Below are positions 38,366-51,260 of a stretch of DNA of 64,000 nt, piece after piece; position 1 is the stretch's first letter; each line of letters begins with the position of its first letter. This DNA is from Cryptomeria japonica (lineage: Eukaryota; Streptophyta; Pinopsida; Cupressales; Cupressaceae), in assembly GCF_030272615.1 (NCBI RefSeq), contig NC_081410.1, positions 224,493,415 through 224,557,414 of the forward strand, read 5' to 3'. A program made the position numbers and the translations under genes. The notes under the pieces were generated by a model. The model did not search any database. It was not told the origin of the DNA and saw only the letters and a list, made by a program, of their open reading frames with translations.

Positions 38366-38377
38366 TGGTATCAAAGC
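38366..38377 (+). other. Primer-binding site of gypsy-3
   Basis: TGGTATCAAAGC, one transition away from the initiator-Met consensus TGGTATCAGAGC. Chromovirus-type gypsy elements also use this primer, which agrees with the gag downstream. Confidence 0.8.
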
Positions 38378-38438
38378 ACAGTTGTAGATTAAGAGGAAGA
38401 AGTGAATGAAACTAGGTTATAGTAAGTTGAAATCCAAG

Positions 38439-39550
38439 ATGCCTCCAAGAGGTTATTTGCAGGTAGGGAGATTCAGGAGTTGAAAGATCAACTTCTCTCG
38501 AAGGAAAAACTTTTCAAAGAACCTCAAGAAGCAACCTTGGCCCAGTTAACATCTTTGGAGAAGAATCAAAGAAGAGGAATGGTCAATGGAGACCAAAGTG
38601 ATGAGGAGGAGAAAGGGGGTGACAGTAACAACCCTCCTGATGTGGTTTAGCAGGTGCCAGAGCCACCAATGGACCTTGAAGAGTTGAGAATGATAAGGAT
38701 GCTCAAGGCTATAAAAGGGGATAATGTTTCCATGGCGAAGGCTGAAGTGCCCATGTATGGAGTAAAAAGAGATAGTGAAGAGATCCTAGAATGGATAGAT
38801 GCACTTGACAACTTATTTGAATTTGAGGAGGTAGAGGATACCAAGAAAGTAAGGTATGTCAAAACAAAGCTGAAATGTCCATCACTCACTTGGTGTAATT
38901 TTGTTCAAGAAGAGAGGGTGAAAGGAGGTAAAACAAAGATAGAGTCATGGGACAAAATGGTCTCAAAACTCAAGGCCTAGTTCCTACCAATTGATTATGT
39001 TGTTTAGACATTTATGAAACTTCAAAATTTGAAGCAGAAGGATATGGATGTTATGTCCTATATTGAAGAATTCCACAAACCGACTTTAAGATCCGGACAC
39101 CGTGAAGATGAGGTGAAGAAGATTTCAAGGTATCTCAATGGGTTGAGATTCAATATACAAGATGAATTGAGATTTTCCACCCCAAGGACTATGGAAGAAT
39201 GTTATCAATTCTTTGTAAGGCTGAAGAAAAGATTAAGAGAAAGCAAGAACAACAAGGAAGAGGTAGGGGAGGAAATTTTAGAGGCTGAGGAAATCATAGT
39301 GGAAGAGGATCGCAAAAGGACCCAAGTGAGTAGAATACAAACCAAGAGCCTAATGGTGATTCAAGAGGAAGTTTTAGAGGTAGGAGATGGGGGGGCAGAT
39401 GAATATTCAATGGACCGGGAAGGGGTTCTAATACTTTCTCAGGAAAATGCTATAACTGCAACCAAATTGGACATCTAACATGGAAGTGTCCTGATAAAGC
39501 TGGTACAAGTTCTTATAATGGAGAGAAGAGGAATCAATTAGTGGGGGAGG
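38439..39550 (+). pseudogene. Ty3/gypsy gag (gypsy-3), broken
   Basis: Begins at MPPRGYLQVGRF, shifts frame after about ten codons, then runs through a coiled-coil-like N-terminus into a typical gypsy capsid (MYGVKRDSEEILEWIDALDN, SWDKMVSKLKA, YLNGLRFNIQDEL). A second frameshift near 39250 leads into an Arg/Gly-rich tract and one intact CCHC knuckle, CYNCNQIGHLTWKC (39448-39489). It has in-frame stops at 38648 and 38978 and others in the RG tract. The capsid forms the particle and the knuckle binds RNA. Confidence 0.88.
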
Positions 39551-40520
39551 AGGATGAAGGGAGTGTGAACTCTCCTTCTATTCATGTCACTCTAGAGATA
39601 GAAGAAACTCTAATGATTAAAAGGACTCTAATAAAAGTACCAACCATCAAGGAGCCTCCCCAAAGGAAGGCTTTATTCCGAACAACCTACAAATATCACA
39701 ACAAGGTATGAAAAGTTATAGTTGATTCAGATTCAATAGATAATATAGTGTCTTTAGAAATGGTAGAAAAACTTAAACTGAAGAGAATCCCTCATCAAAA
39801 TCCTTATAAGATATCATGGTTTAATAAGGGACAATAGGTACTTGTGAATGAGCAAGCATGGGTAGAGTTTAATATGGGTCCTTACAAGGATAAAGTTCTT
39901 TGTGATATTGTTCCAATGGATATGTGCCAACTTCTTCTTGGAAGGCCTTAGCAATTTGATAGGAGAGCCCAACATGATGGGCATAAAAACACATATGTTA
40001 TTGAGAAGGATGGAGTGTCTTATACCCTTGAACCACTACAAGAAAAAATGGGTGTAGCTTGTGAGGGACTTAGTGTCATGGTGGTGAAGGAGAAGGATTT
40101 TTTTAAGGATCTTGAGGAGGAATGATGTGGATATTCCATTTTAAATAAGACAATATATAATACTACAGCTAGTGACAAGGAAGAAGTCCCAAATTAAGTG
40201 TAGGGTCTACTTGCCAAGTATGAGAATATAGTGGTGGAGGAGTTGCCAAATGCTTTGCCTCCAGTCTGAGATGTAAGTCATCACATTGACTTAATACCTA
40301 GTGCATGTCTGCCTAATAAGGAAGCATATAAGATGACACCTCAACAAAATGAGGAGATCAAGAATAGGTGTAGGAGTTGTTGGATAAATGTTTAGTAAGA
40401 AAGAGCCTAAGTCCATGTGTTGTGCCAACTGTATTGGCACCCAAAAAAGATGGGAAGTGGAGACTTTGTGATGTAGAGCCCTGCTATAGGTATAGAATAG
40501 GTTACCCTAGTCCAAGAGCA
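39551..40520 (+). pseudogene. Ty3/gypsy protease and start of RT (gypsy-3), truncated
   Basis: The protease is recognisable from VDSDSIDNIVSLEMVEKL (DSG reads DSD) through PMDMCQLLLGRP. The linker to RT (HHIDLIPSACLPNKEAY) and the first RT block (SLSPCVVPTVLAPKKDGKWR) follow after a frameshift near 40370. Just after that the sequence decays through an 'RYR'-like word and stops resembling RT by about 40520. The YVDD block, RNase H and integrase are missing, so the element was cut here by deletion or recombination. Confidence 0.85.
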
Positions 40521-42069
40521 AACCAAGGACTCTATAAATATAAAAACACTATAAGGGGTTAGGAAAGATCAGTTTGACAAGTCCTACATTCCTTCCTTCT
40601 TAAACGCTTCCTCACAAGGTCACTTTCATTGAGTGCTTCACAAGGTCTTCTAGAGGCTCTTAAGGACCCTATATCCCAACAATGGTTTGATCCTCTCTCT
40701 AGTGTATAAATACCTATTTCAGATTTTGTTTGAAATCTCCTAGGTCAAGAAGACCTCCTTCAATGATCAAATTAGGTTCTCTCTACCAATTTGAGGTGAC
40801 TGTTGCAATAAGGCCTACTAATCTTAGTAGCCCTACCAGACCGGTTTTCCACACTTAACTCCTTATTTCTCCAAAGGACCCAGACAATAAATTCCTGATT
40901 TGGACAGCCTTTTGGGAGTTTCAAAACATATCTCAAGGGTTATGATAGTTTGGGAACACAAGAATCCAAACCCTATCTTGTTTAGGAGACCTAGTAACCC
41001 CAATTAGGCCAATTTTACAAAGGTGTGTGTAGACATAAATCCTATTTCACCAAACCAACTCAAAGGAAACTTTTAGGACATGTTAAACCCACTAATTCCT
41101 AAGTTTTAGGCTATGATCAAACCCCTAACATCCGATGTGAGACCTATTTTCATGCACTTACACGATGGCCACATGGAGTTGCCCACCTTAATGCATCAAA
41201 CCCTCACCTTCAACCGGTACTAACCTAAAAAAACACCTTTATAATCCTAAAGTACATTGGCCATACTTGTATCTCCTCCAAACCTGCGAGCCACCAATAA
41301 AGGATTAGCAAGATGAGGCCATTCCTTTGCAAAACCCTAGGCAAAACTATCAAATCTAGACCACTTCAAGAAAATTGCAGGTTTCTCCATTCTCTTGGTG
41401 AATTAGGACCTTAGACTTGATGCATCTGAAAGGTTATTGGCCACTCTAATACATCCCACTAGTTTTCTAATCCCAAAATGTTCATACAGTACGGTACACC
41501 GTGCAGAGTAACTGAATTGCAAGAAATTCTCATTTTTTTATTGCTTCAATGATGCCAATTGATTACAAAATACACCTCTCTCCCCAATGATGATTGGGAA
41601 TTACATTTTCTACCTTACTCAATGGTTGTCAACCACCTTTTGAACTGGGGTGACCATTGGAAGGAAGTTGCTATTTGCAACCAAAAGTTGTCATTAAAAG
41701 TTGTCAACAAAAGCTATCAAGTTTTGAGTAACTTTTGACACATGTTAAATCCGCCTACCTAGAGTGGTTTCAACATGTCTTAAGTCTTCCTAAGACATCT
41801 CCAACACATAAACACCTATAAAATAATCAACTAAATACCCCTAGGCCCATATGCCCATTGTGGCTTATCAATTTGTCAAATCCATGACATTGGGTGACAA
41901 GGTGGGGTTTATTACAAAAATCAAACAAACAAGACTACCCTATTACATAGATTGAAAGGTCACATTCCCATGTGTGACCTTTAGCCCTTATTTCTCTTAT
42001 CATCTTAGTCATGAGGTGCTCCTGCATCATACTCCTAGGGTGAATGAATTTCAAGTCCACTTGAGATGA
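40521..42069. other. Noncoding, unassigned
   Basis: About 1.5 kb with no ORF of note and no recognisable domain. A TATA-like stretch (CTCTATAAATATAAAAACAC) near 40531 and the following pyrimidine-rich DNA could be part of an LTR. A hairpin with a 10-bp stem (AAAGGTCACA / TGTGACCTTT) lies near 41958-41983. No partner copy is in the window. Confidence 0.3.
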
Positions 42070-45000
42070 GGTCATGAGGAATTAATTGAATTTTATCTCC
42101 AATGCAAACTCAAACTTATAAACTGAATGCATTTTAATCAAACTATAATTGGAATCTATCTCAAGGTTAACTAAATCTGATCTCTCAATTATTTCAATTA
42201 TCCTAAATTGTGCTTTTTCTTGAATAATCTCAACCACTCATTGCTAATTGATCTTGACCATTGGTCTCTCTTGTGATTCTCTATAAATTCAGTCTTCATC
42301 TCTCATTCAAAACACCCTGGAGATTTATTGTTATTATATAGTTTTTGCTCTGGAATCATTGAAGATATTGTGCTTGCTTTTTCAGATTATTGCATCTTAG
42401 TTTAACTTTTTGCATATTTAGTTCAATTATGATTACTTGAATTCATATAGCTTACTATTTAATCATCTAGCATAATCTTGCATCCATTTAGCTTAATATC
42501 ATGCTCATATAGATTAAATGCTTCATCTTGGTGTAGTCTAGTCACTGGTATTGCTTATAAAAATCTGAGAGCAAGTCTATACTCACATCTTTTAGAAGGC
42601 AATTGATCGATTTGTGATGGTTATATTATTCATGCTTATATCTGTCTAACTATACATGTAATGAATTAATTGAAGTAAAATGGTCACCTAAAATATGGGC
42701 CCCTAATCTCGACAACATCACCAAGGTCCTAACCAAAGGCAATTAAATCAACTTTGAGCACACAATTAATTAATTCTTCAATCATTAAATGTCACATGGC
42801 AAGTGAATTATTCTATATTAATTAAATATTTAATTAATTAACTAAATCATTCCAAGAAAATCATTTTGATCAATTATCCTATTTAATTTATTAAATATCC
42901 TAGCATATTTAATTAATTAACATATTTTCCATTAATCATAAAAAGGAATTAATTTATTACAAAAGAAGAATCAATATGCAAAGCAAGAGTTAAACTGAAA
43001 ATAAAATAAAAGAATTGAATTGAGAGAGAATCAAACTTGAGATATCATTTACTCTTCTAAATTGGGAACTTGAAATCAAAAAAGCAATTAAATGAATCAT
43101 TAATCATTCTCTAAAATTGGAACTCAAAGCTTTTGAGAAAAGAAGTTCAGTTGCATTGAAAAGGCTTTTTTTCTTGAATAAATCAAAACATATGCATGGA
43201 ATTACCTATTTTTATCTCAAGTGCATGGAATTAATTTAATTTTATCTCCAATGCAAACTCAAACTTATAAACGGAATGCATTCAATCAAACTATAATTGG
43301 AATCTATCTCAAGGTTAACTGAATCTGATCTCTCAATTATCCTAAATTGTGTTTTTTCTTGAATAATTTCAACCGCTCATTGCTAATTGGTCTTTACCAT
43401 TGGTCTCTCTTGTGATTCTCTATAAATTCAGCCTTCATCTCTCATTCAAAACACCCTGGAGATTTATTGTTCTTATACAGTTTTTTCTCTAGAGTCATTG
43501 AAGATATTGTGCTTGCTTTTTGAGATTATTGCATCTTAGTTTAACTTTTTGCATATTTAGTTCAATTATGATTGCTTGAATTCATATAGCTTACTATTCA
43601 TCCATCTAGCATAATCTTGCATCCATTTAACTTAATATCATGCACATATAGATTAAATATTTCATCTTGGTGTAGTTTAGTCACTGGTATTGCTTATAAA
43701 AATTTGAGAGCAAGTCTATACTCGCATCTTTTAGAAGGCAATTGGTCGATTTGTGATGGTTTATTATTCATGCTTATATCTACCTAACCATACATGTAAT
43801 GACTTAATTGAAGTAAAATGGTAACCTAAACCATGGGCCCCTAATCTCGACAACATCACCAAGGTTCTAACCAAAGGCAATTAGATCAACTTTGAGCACA
43901 CAATTAATTAATTCTTCAATCATTAAATGTCACATGGCAACTGAATTATTCTATATTAATTAAATATTTATTTAATTAATTAAATCATTCCAAGAAAATC
44001 ATTTTGATCAATTATCCTATTTAATTTATTAAATATCCTAGCATATTTAATTAATTATCAAATTTTCCATTAATCATAAAAAAGGAATTAATTTATTACA
44101 AAAGAGGAATCAATATGCAAAGCAAGAGTTAAATTGAAAATAAAATAAAAGGATTGAATTGAGAGAGAAATCAAACTTGAGATATTATTTCTTCTTCTAA
44201 ATTGGGAACTTGAAATCAGAAAAGCAATTAAATGAATTATTAATCATTCTCTAAAATTGGAACTCAAAGCTTTTGAGAAAAGAAGTTCAGTTGCATTGAA
44301 AAGACTCTGTTCTTGAATAAATCAAAGAATATGCATGAAATTACCTATTTTTATCTCAGGTGCATGGAATTAATTGAATGTTATCTCCAATGCAAACTCA
44401 AACTTATAAACTGAATGCATTTCAATCAAACTATAATTGGAATATATCTCAAGGTTAATTGAATCTAGTCTCTCAATTATTTCAATTATCCTAAATTGTT
44501 CTTTTTCTTGAATAATCTCAACCGCTTGTTGCTAATTGATCTTGACTATTGGTCTCTCTTGTGATTCTCTATAAATTCGGCCTTCATCTCTCATTCAAAA
44601 CACCCTAGAGATTTATTGTTATTATACAGTTTTTGCTCTGGAGTCATTGAAGATATTGTGCTTGCGTTTTGAGATTATTGCATCTTAGTTTAACTTTTTG
44701 TATATTTAGTTCAATTATGATTGCTTGAATTCATATAGCTTACTATTCATCCATCTAGCATAATCTTGCATCCATTTAGCTTAATATAATGCTCATATAG
44801 ATTAAATCCTTTGTCTTGGTGTAGTCTAGTCACTAGTATTGCTTATAAAAATCTAAGAGGAAGTCTATACTTGCATCTTTTAGAAGGCAATTGGTCGATT
44901 TGTGATGGATTTATTATTCATGATTATGTCTATCTAACCATACATGTAATGACTTAATTGAAGTAAAACGGTCACCTAAACCATGGGCCCCTAAACTCGA

Positions 45001-46166
45001 CAACATCACCAAGGTCCTAACCAAAGGCAATTAGATCAACTTTGAGCATACAATTAATTAATTCTTCAATCATTAAATGTCACATGGCAAGTGAATTATT
45101 CTATATTAAATAAATATTTATTTAATTAATTAAATCATTCCAAGAAAATGATTTTGATCAATTATCCTATTTAATTTATTAAATATCCTAGCATATTTAA
45201 TTAATTAATAAATTTGCCATTAATCATAAAAAAGGAATTAATTTATTACAAAAGAGGAATCAATATGCAAAACAAGAATTAAATTGAAAATAAAATAAAA
45301 GAATTGAATTGAGAGAGAAATCAAACTTGAGATATTATTTCTTCTTCTAAATTAGAAACTTGAAATCCGAAAAGCAATTAAATGAATTATTAATCATTCC
45401 CTAAAATTGGAACTCAAGTCTTTCAAAAAAAGAAGTTCAGTTGCATTGAAAAGACATTTTTCTTAAATAAATCAAAGAATATGCATGGAATTACCTATTT
45501 TTATCTCAAGTGCATGGAATTAATTGAATTTTATCTCCAATGCAAACTCAAACTTATAAACTGAATGCATTTCAATCAAACTATAATTGGAATCTATCTC
45601 AAGGTTAACTTAATCTAATCTCTCAATTATTTCAATTATCCTAAATTGTGTTTTTATTTTTAATAATCTCAACCGCTCGTTGCTAATTGATCTTGACTGT
45701 TGGTCTCTCTTGTGAATCTCTATAAATTCAATCTTCATCTCTCATTCAAAACACCCTGGAGATTTATTGTTATTATACAGTTTTTGCTCTAGAGTCATTG
45801 AAGATATTGTGCTTGCTTTTTGAGATTATTGCATCTTAGTTTAACTTTTTGCATATTTAGTTCAATTATGATTGCTTGAATTCATATAGCTTACTATTCA
45901 TCCATCTAGCATAATCTTGCATCCATTTAGCTTAATATCATGCTCATATAGATTAAATCCTTCGTCTTGGTGTAGTCTACTCACTGGTATTGCTTATTAA
46001 AATCTGAGAGCAAGTCTATACTCGCATCTTTTAGACGGAAATTGGTCAATTTGTGATGGTTTTATTATTCATGCTTATATCTGTCTAACCATACATGTAA
46101 TGACTTAATTGAAGTGTTGTGTCTTACAACTTGCAAATACTTATTCCACTTTTTCACACACATTTT

Positions 46167-46183
46167 TGGCACCCACCGTGGGG
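46167..46183 (+). other. Extra primer-binding site inside the LTR array
   Basis: TGGCACCCACCGTGGGG follows the end of unit 4, and then comes leader sequence similar to 47308-47460, including a 'cgaaacgacaaactgtag'-like word. It differs by one base from the site at 47291. Confidence 0.75.
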
Positions 46184-46826
46184 TAGAAGACTACATCTTT
46201 TCGGCCTCGAAGACTAACTTTTTCTTATTTTTTAGATTTTTTGTCCATACAATTACTATGAAATATCGTATGAGATTTCCCATATGCCCAAACGACAAAC
46301 TGTAGATATCGTGTGATCTTGTACGAATTATCATGTCATTTTAATTAATTAATAAATTTGCCATTTAATCATGTAAAAGGAATTAATTTATTACAAAAGA
46401 GAAATTAATTACAAAGCAAGAGTTAAATTGAAAATAAACAAAAAGAATTGAATTGAGAGAGAAATCAAACTTGAGATATTATTTCTTTTTCTAAATTTAG
46501 AACTTGAAATCAGAAAAGCAATTTAATTGAATTATTGAATTATCCTCTAAAATTGGAACTCAAAGCTTTTCAGAAAAAGAAGTTCAGTTGCATTGAAAAG
46601 ACTCTTTTCTTGAATAAATCAAATATATGCATGGAATTATCTATTTTTATCACAAGTGCATGGAATTAATCTAATATTATTTCCAATGCAACTTGAACTT
46701 TTAATTTGAATGCATATCAATAAAGCTATAATTGGACTCTATCTCAAGGTTAACTAAACTTGATTTCTCAATTATTTTCAATTAATCCTAAATTGAGCTT
46801 TTTTCAGTTTTTCTCTTGTAATTCTC

Positions 46827-46833
46827 TATAAAT
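46827..46833 (+). promoter_or_regulatory. TATA box of the gypsy-4 5' LTR
   Basis: TATAAAT in 'ctctataaattcag', conserved in all five units of the array, about 460 bases before the primer-binding site. It is the most likely LTR promoter element; five copies in series would give several potential starts. Confidence 0.6.
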
Positions 46834-47290
46834 TCAGTCTTCAACTCTCATTCCAATTCACCCCAGAGATTTTTGAGAACACTCTTGGAGATTATTATCA
46901 CGCTAATTTCACTCTGGAGTCATTGAAGATCATTGTGCTTGTTAGATTATTTGCATCCATATTTAGTTTTACTCATTATTATTTACATCCATCATTGCTT
47001 GAATTCATTATTACTTGTATCATTCATCCATCATTACTTGTATCATTCATCCATTTTGCATCCATATAGTTAAATATCATATAGATTAAATCCTTCATCT
47101 TGGTCTAGTCTAGTCACTGGTATTGCTTATAAAAATCTAAGAGCAATCTTATGCTCGCATCTTTTAGAAGGCAATTAGCCGCTTTGTTATGGTTTATTAC
47201 TTATTGATTATTGATTACTAACCATGCATATAATGACTTAATTGAAGTGTTTTTCTTGCAGCTACAAACCCTTTTTCACACACACATCTC

Positions 47291-47307
47291 TGGTGCCCAC
47301 CGTGGGG
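47291..47307 (+). other. Primer-binding site of gypsy-4
   Basis: TGGTGCCCACCGTGGGG, six bases after the likely LTR end. It is of the TGGCGCCCACCGTGGGG type that I associate with Tat-lineage gypsy elements. It is not the initiator-Met site. I do not assign the tRNA. Confidence 0.7.
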
Positions 47308-49585
47308 CAGAAGACTATATTTTTCGGCATCCAAGAGTGACTGCTTATTTTTATTTTTTTTGTTATTTTCCAGATTTTAGATTTTTCAGGTTTTCGTTCG
47401 TACATCTCGTACGACATTTCCCACAGGCTGAAACGACAAACTGTAGGTATCGTACGAACTTGAATCATGTCTCATACAAGCTGGAATCTTGTATCGTACG
47501 AGTTTTCATACTATCGTATGACTCTGTATTTTCTAGTAAAAAAAAAAAAGAGGCAAAATTTCATGATTTTTATTGATTATTCTGACGACTGACCCTGACT
47601 ATTTATCTGTCTATCTTAGAATTTTCCACAACCTAATTAGTTTTTGCAAAATCCTTGTCGAAGAATATGCTTGTCGCACAAAGACAATATGACTATTGAT
47701 TTGTTGTCTTTGCAAGTTGCCTAAGGAAAATCGACTAAACATCGTGTATTCTTTAAATTCATTTTTAGGAACCTAGCTTGCTCTCTAGTTAAAGAACAAA
47801 TCTGTCTTTCATGTTTTGAGAAGATTCTAAGAGGTGGGAGAGTATGCTCTTGTCTTTTTCTAGACATTCAGAAATCCAGACCCTTGAGGCTTTTTCTTTG
47901 TTTGAGATTTGTACATCTTTAGCAGGTCTGCCCTCTCGAGGGGTTGAAAAATTCTTAAAGCCGTTACGGTCGGTGTGAGGCAACCGACCTAAGTGGGAAC
48001 GGCTAAACACCAAGTACTCCAACCCACTATAAAATAAACGTTATTTGATGAAAATCAAGTCAACGACAGTGCTCAGGAATAGCTCTCATCCATACCTTTT
48101 TGTATATTAAACCTTGGTTTTCAAGGCTAGGAGACCTGTTAATTGAGTTTATACCTCGATGTGCCGAATGGATCCCTTACTAGTTCCAATTAAAATTAAA
48201 ATCTACCCGATTCACCTCTGAAAGAGAGATAATCTTTATGCAAGAGAGATAGTAACTCTCCCAAGATACTTGTCATTTCATGCCCCCATTAGCGTTTGGA
48301 GTCGGATAATACGGCATTGAGAATCCATTGCGTGAGACTCAGTGTTCGTATTCTAATTAGCTATTGGGTGTGTCCCTGAGTCTACAAGCAAAGGTTTTCT
48401 TTCCTCACCAAATCCTTAGGGTTTTGCATGCTGTGATTGGAGTTACTATTTATACTACATGTTTTCTGTGTTTTCATCCCTAAAACAAAAAAAATTGGAA
48501 TACCAAAAATTGGAGAAGACAAGAAACAACTCAGTGAGTCGAAACTCTGTCCATGTCAGAAACTAGTCCATCCTAAGTCAAAACTTTGTCCGTGTCAGAA
48601 ACTAGTCCATCCTAAGTCGAAACTCTATCTGTGTCAGAAACTAGTCCATCCTAAGTCAAAACTATGTCCGTGTTAGAAACTAGTCCATCCTAAGTTGAAA
48701 CTTTGTCTGTGTCAGAACTAGTCCACCCTAAGTCAAAACTCTGTCCATGTCAGAGCTTGTCCATCCTAGGTCAAAATTTTATCCAAAACTAGTATATCCT
48801 GGTCAAAAATCAGTCCATCTCAGAATTGGTCATACTCAGTTGTCATACTCAGCAATCAAAAAAACTCAGAATTTCTAGTCTCTGTCCTGTGAACAGTCGT
48901 ACGAGTCTTCTTATTTATCATCCTAAGTCAGATCCTATCTCATACAAGTTTTGTCATTTGTCATCTTGTGTCAGATCCTGTGTCGTATGAGTCATTTCAA
49001 CTGTCATCTGGCTCTGTATCCTGTGTTGTACGGAACAGAACTAACCTAAGTCTTTTGTCATCCTGCATATACCCCTCTGTCATACAGTATGAGGTAGCAA
49101 ATCATACGAAACAAAACTGTTGTCATCTTGTAGCTGCTCAGTTGTTGTCCAGTTTAGAAAACCCTGTCGTACGAGTCTTTGGTTTTGTCAGAACAAAATA
49201 GTCAAACTTGCCTAAAAATAGTCTACAACAAACATAATATTGGTTATCATTTTTCTGAGCATAAACAGATCAAGACAGTGTACCTCTGCCATTTGCGTTG
49301 CACAATTTGGTTGATCATCTTTCAACTAGTTCAATCAACTACCTATAAAATTTAAGTCACTTAGATAATGTCTTACATAGCATAGATCGTTCCTGAAACC
49401 AGACCAAATCCTACACTACTCTTAGAATCAACTTAGATAGACATCTTATACAGGATAGATCCTTCCTGAAACCAGACTGAATCTCAGTTGTTTCTCTCAA
49501 ACAATACTTTAACATAACAACTAGCTCTAAAATTGATCTTGACCTCTGCATCACAAATAGCTTTAGGTCACACTAATCCATAAAA
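47308..49585 (+). other. Leader of gypsy-4
   Basis: About 2.3 kb between the primer-binding site and the gag ATG, without a real coding region. It carries many copies of CGTACGA or near variants (47408, 47450, 47496, 47513, 48898, 48983, 49025, 49163), several as GTCGTACGAGTC, and a 39-bp tandem repeat. A late segment repeats 'gatccttcctgaaaccagac'-like words near 49388 and 49457. Long leaders are usual for Tat elements. Confidence 0.7.
48542..48830 (+). repeat. 39-bp tandem repeat in the gypsy-4 leader
   Basis: About six copies of a 39-base unit (AAACTCTGTCCATGTCAGAA plus ACTAGTCCATCCTAAGTCA); the last copies are degraded. Because 39 is divisible by three, the repeat creates an apparent ORF with a 13-residue Cys-containing repeat, which I do not consider a protein. 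Confidence 0.9.
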
Positions 49586-51260
49586 ATGCCTACACAAACC
49601 AAGAGTTCTCGTAAGAAAGAAGCCAAAGGCAAAGAATAACCCTTCAAATATCAAGATAATCCATTCTACGTGAAGGATCCACTCACTGACATACCGTCGT
49701 CATCAGGTGGATCAATTTTTGATGAGCCTAATTCTCCCACTATACATGAGATAGAATACAATGACAAAGACAACCTTAATATTCATGAGACTGATATTGA
49801 TTCCTCATCAAGTGAAGCTGAAGAAGATACTAAACCTCCAGAAAAAGAAATTTGTGACTGTCAAAAGGACAAAGACTGTAGAAAAATGATGAAAGCTATC
49901 ATGACCCGAGAGAAGGAAGACTAATTCTTAGAACTAGCAAAACAAGATGCCAAACTCCCTACTGGATATGATGTTTAGACACTTGTTACTAAAAAGGAAG
50001 AATCACCTATACTCATGGTACACAAACAATTACAAGCCTTACAGATGGAGGTCACAAAACTAAAAAATAAGGACAAGTCCCCAAAACAATATTCTCTGGA
50101 AACAATATGTCCCTTTCCATTTGACAAGAATCTATACATGCCTCCATTTCCTTCATGAGTGGAGATCCCAAAGTTTGACAAATATGATGGTACCTCATAT
50201 CCTCAAGATCATGTCAAAGAGTTTTGTGTTGCCTGTATGGAGTTCATGCACGATCAAATGTCCTCATGCGCCTTTTCCCAAGGAGTTTAGGGGGTCAAGC
50301 AATGTAATAGTTCTCAAGTCTACCTAGGGGAATAAAAACATTCGAAGAACTAATCCAACTATTTTTACAATAATACTCATACAATATTTGACATCCTGTG
50401 ACTATGATCGATCTTTGCAATAGTAAATAGAAAATAGGGGAACCTCTTCTTACTTTCCTCCAACACTGGAGAAAGATGTACTCTAGGTATCCATGACCTA
50501 TCCTAGACTCTGAGAAAATTGATATATTTGTCAATAACTTGGTCCCCAAACTGAAATATAGCATACAAATGCAAGTACACCCATCATTTAACAAATGGTA
50601 GATAATGCCATTCGAATGGAAGATGTGCTCATAAAGAAGGGGGATATCACGCCTTGGAAAGAAACACAACCAGGATCTAGCTCTAAAGAGAAGAACAAGT
50701 ATTGGAAATTTGGCAAAGACAATAATAAGAATGCTATAAACAATGGAGTAGTAGACACTATTCAAGCTAACTCAAAGCCCACGATATTCAACTTGGCTAG
50801 TGGTACATGAGCACTTAAAGCTGCTGAGGCTGCAGCAGAAAATCCTTGGCTTTCTAAACCTAAGCGTGATTTTACTCCTCTCAGAGAATCATATGAATCC
50901 ACTTTCAAAACTCTATTGGCAAACAACTTGATAATGCTACCAGATAACTCCAGACCATATGATCCAGAAGTCAAACCAAGATGGTGAAGAGAAAATGAAT
51001 ACTGTGACTTCCATCAAAATAAAGGCCATAACATAAACAATTGCATGAAGCTAAAACATGAGATTCAAGATCTCGTAGATGCTGGTAAAGTTGTTGTTGG
51101 GAATCATCTGACCAATGCAGATCATAAAGCATTTAAGGACCCTTTTCCTATTTATGAACAAGATGATTCTTCAAAGACCAAAGGAGGTGCCAAGGTAAAT
51201 TATACTTATACCAATCAGGACAACGTTATCAACATGATTGAGCCTTCCCACTCATAATAT
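49586..51260 (+). pseudogene. gypsy-4 gag, broken
   Basis: Begins MPTQTKSSRKKEAKGKE and has an acidic, Ser-rich N-terminus. The capsid part (PKFDKYDGTSYPQDHVKEF, LMRLFPRSLGG, FEELIQLF, DSEKIDIFVNNL) is spread over two frames. It continues with VDNAIRMEDVLIKKGDI and one zinc-binding element, CDFHQNKGHNINNC, near 51003-51044. Its spacing (C-x2-H-x4-H-x4-C) is the Tat-type variant of a knuckle. At least eight in-frame stops. The role in the family is particle formation and RNA binding. Confidence 0.87.

Larger units (their letters stand above)
42070..47285 (+). repeat. Tandem array of five LTR-derived units, ~1.14-1.15 kb each
   Basis: The word TATCTCCAATGCAAACTC recurs at 42094, 43243, 44382 and 45532, with a diverged copy near 46679, giving periods of 1149, 1139, 1150 and 1147. 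Each unit has a TATAAAT core (42282, 43421, 44570, 45721, 46827). Units 1 to 3 run head to tail without a break. Unit 4 ends in LTR 3' sequence plus a primer-binding site and ~165 bases of leader. Unit 5 is shorter at its start, more diverged, and ends at the primer-binding site of gypsy-4. The unit is therefore an LTR or most of one. Unit 1 starts close to an unrelated sequence at 42070. Confidence 0.9.

Noticed and set aside
48437-48676. ORF with a Cys-containing 13-residue repeat
   Set aside because: It is a translation of the 39-bp tandem repeat in the gypsy-4 leader; the later copies shift frame and degrade.
48542-48830. Possible CRISPR-like array
   Set aside because: The repeats are directly adjacent without unique spacers, and the genome is clearly eukaryotic.
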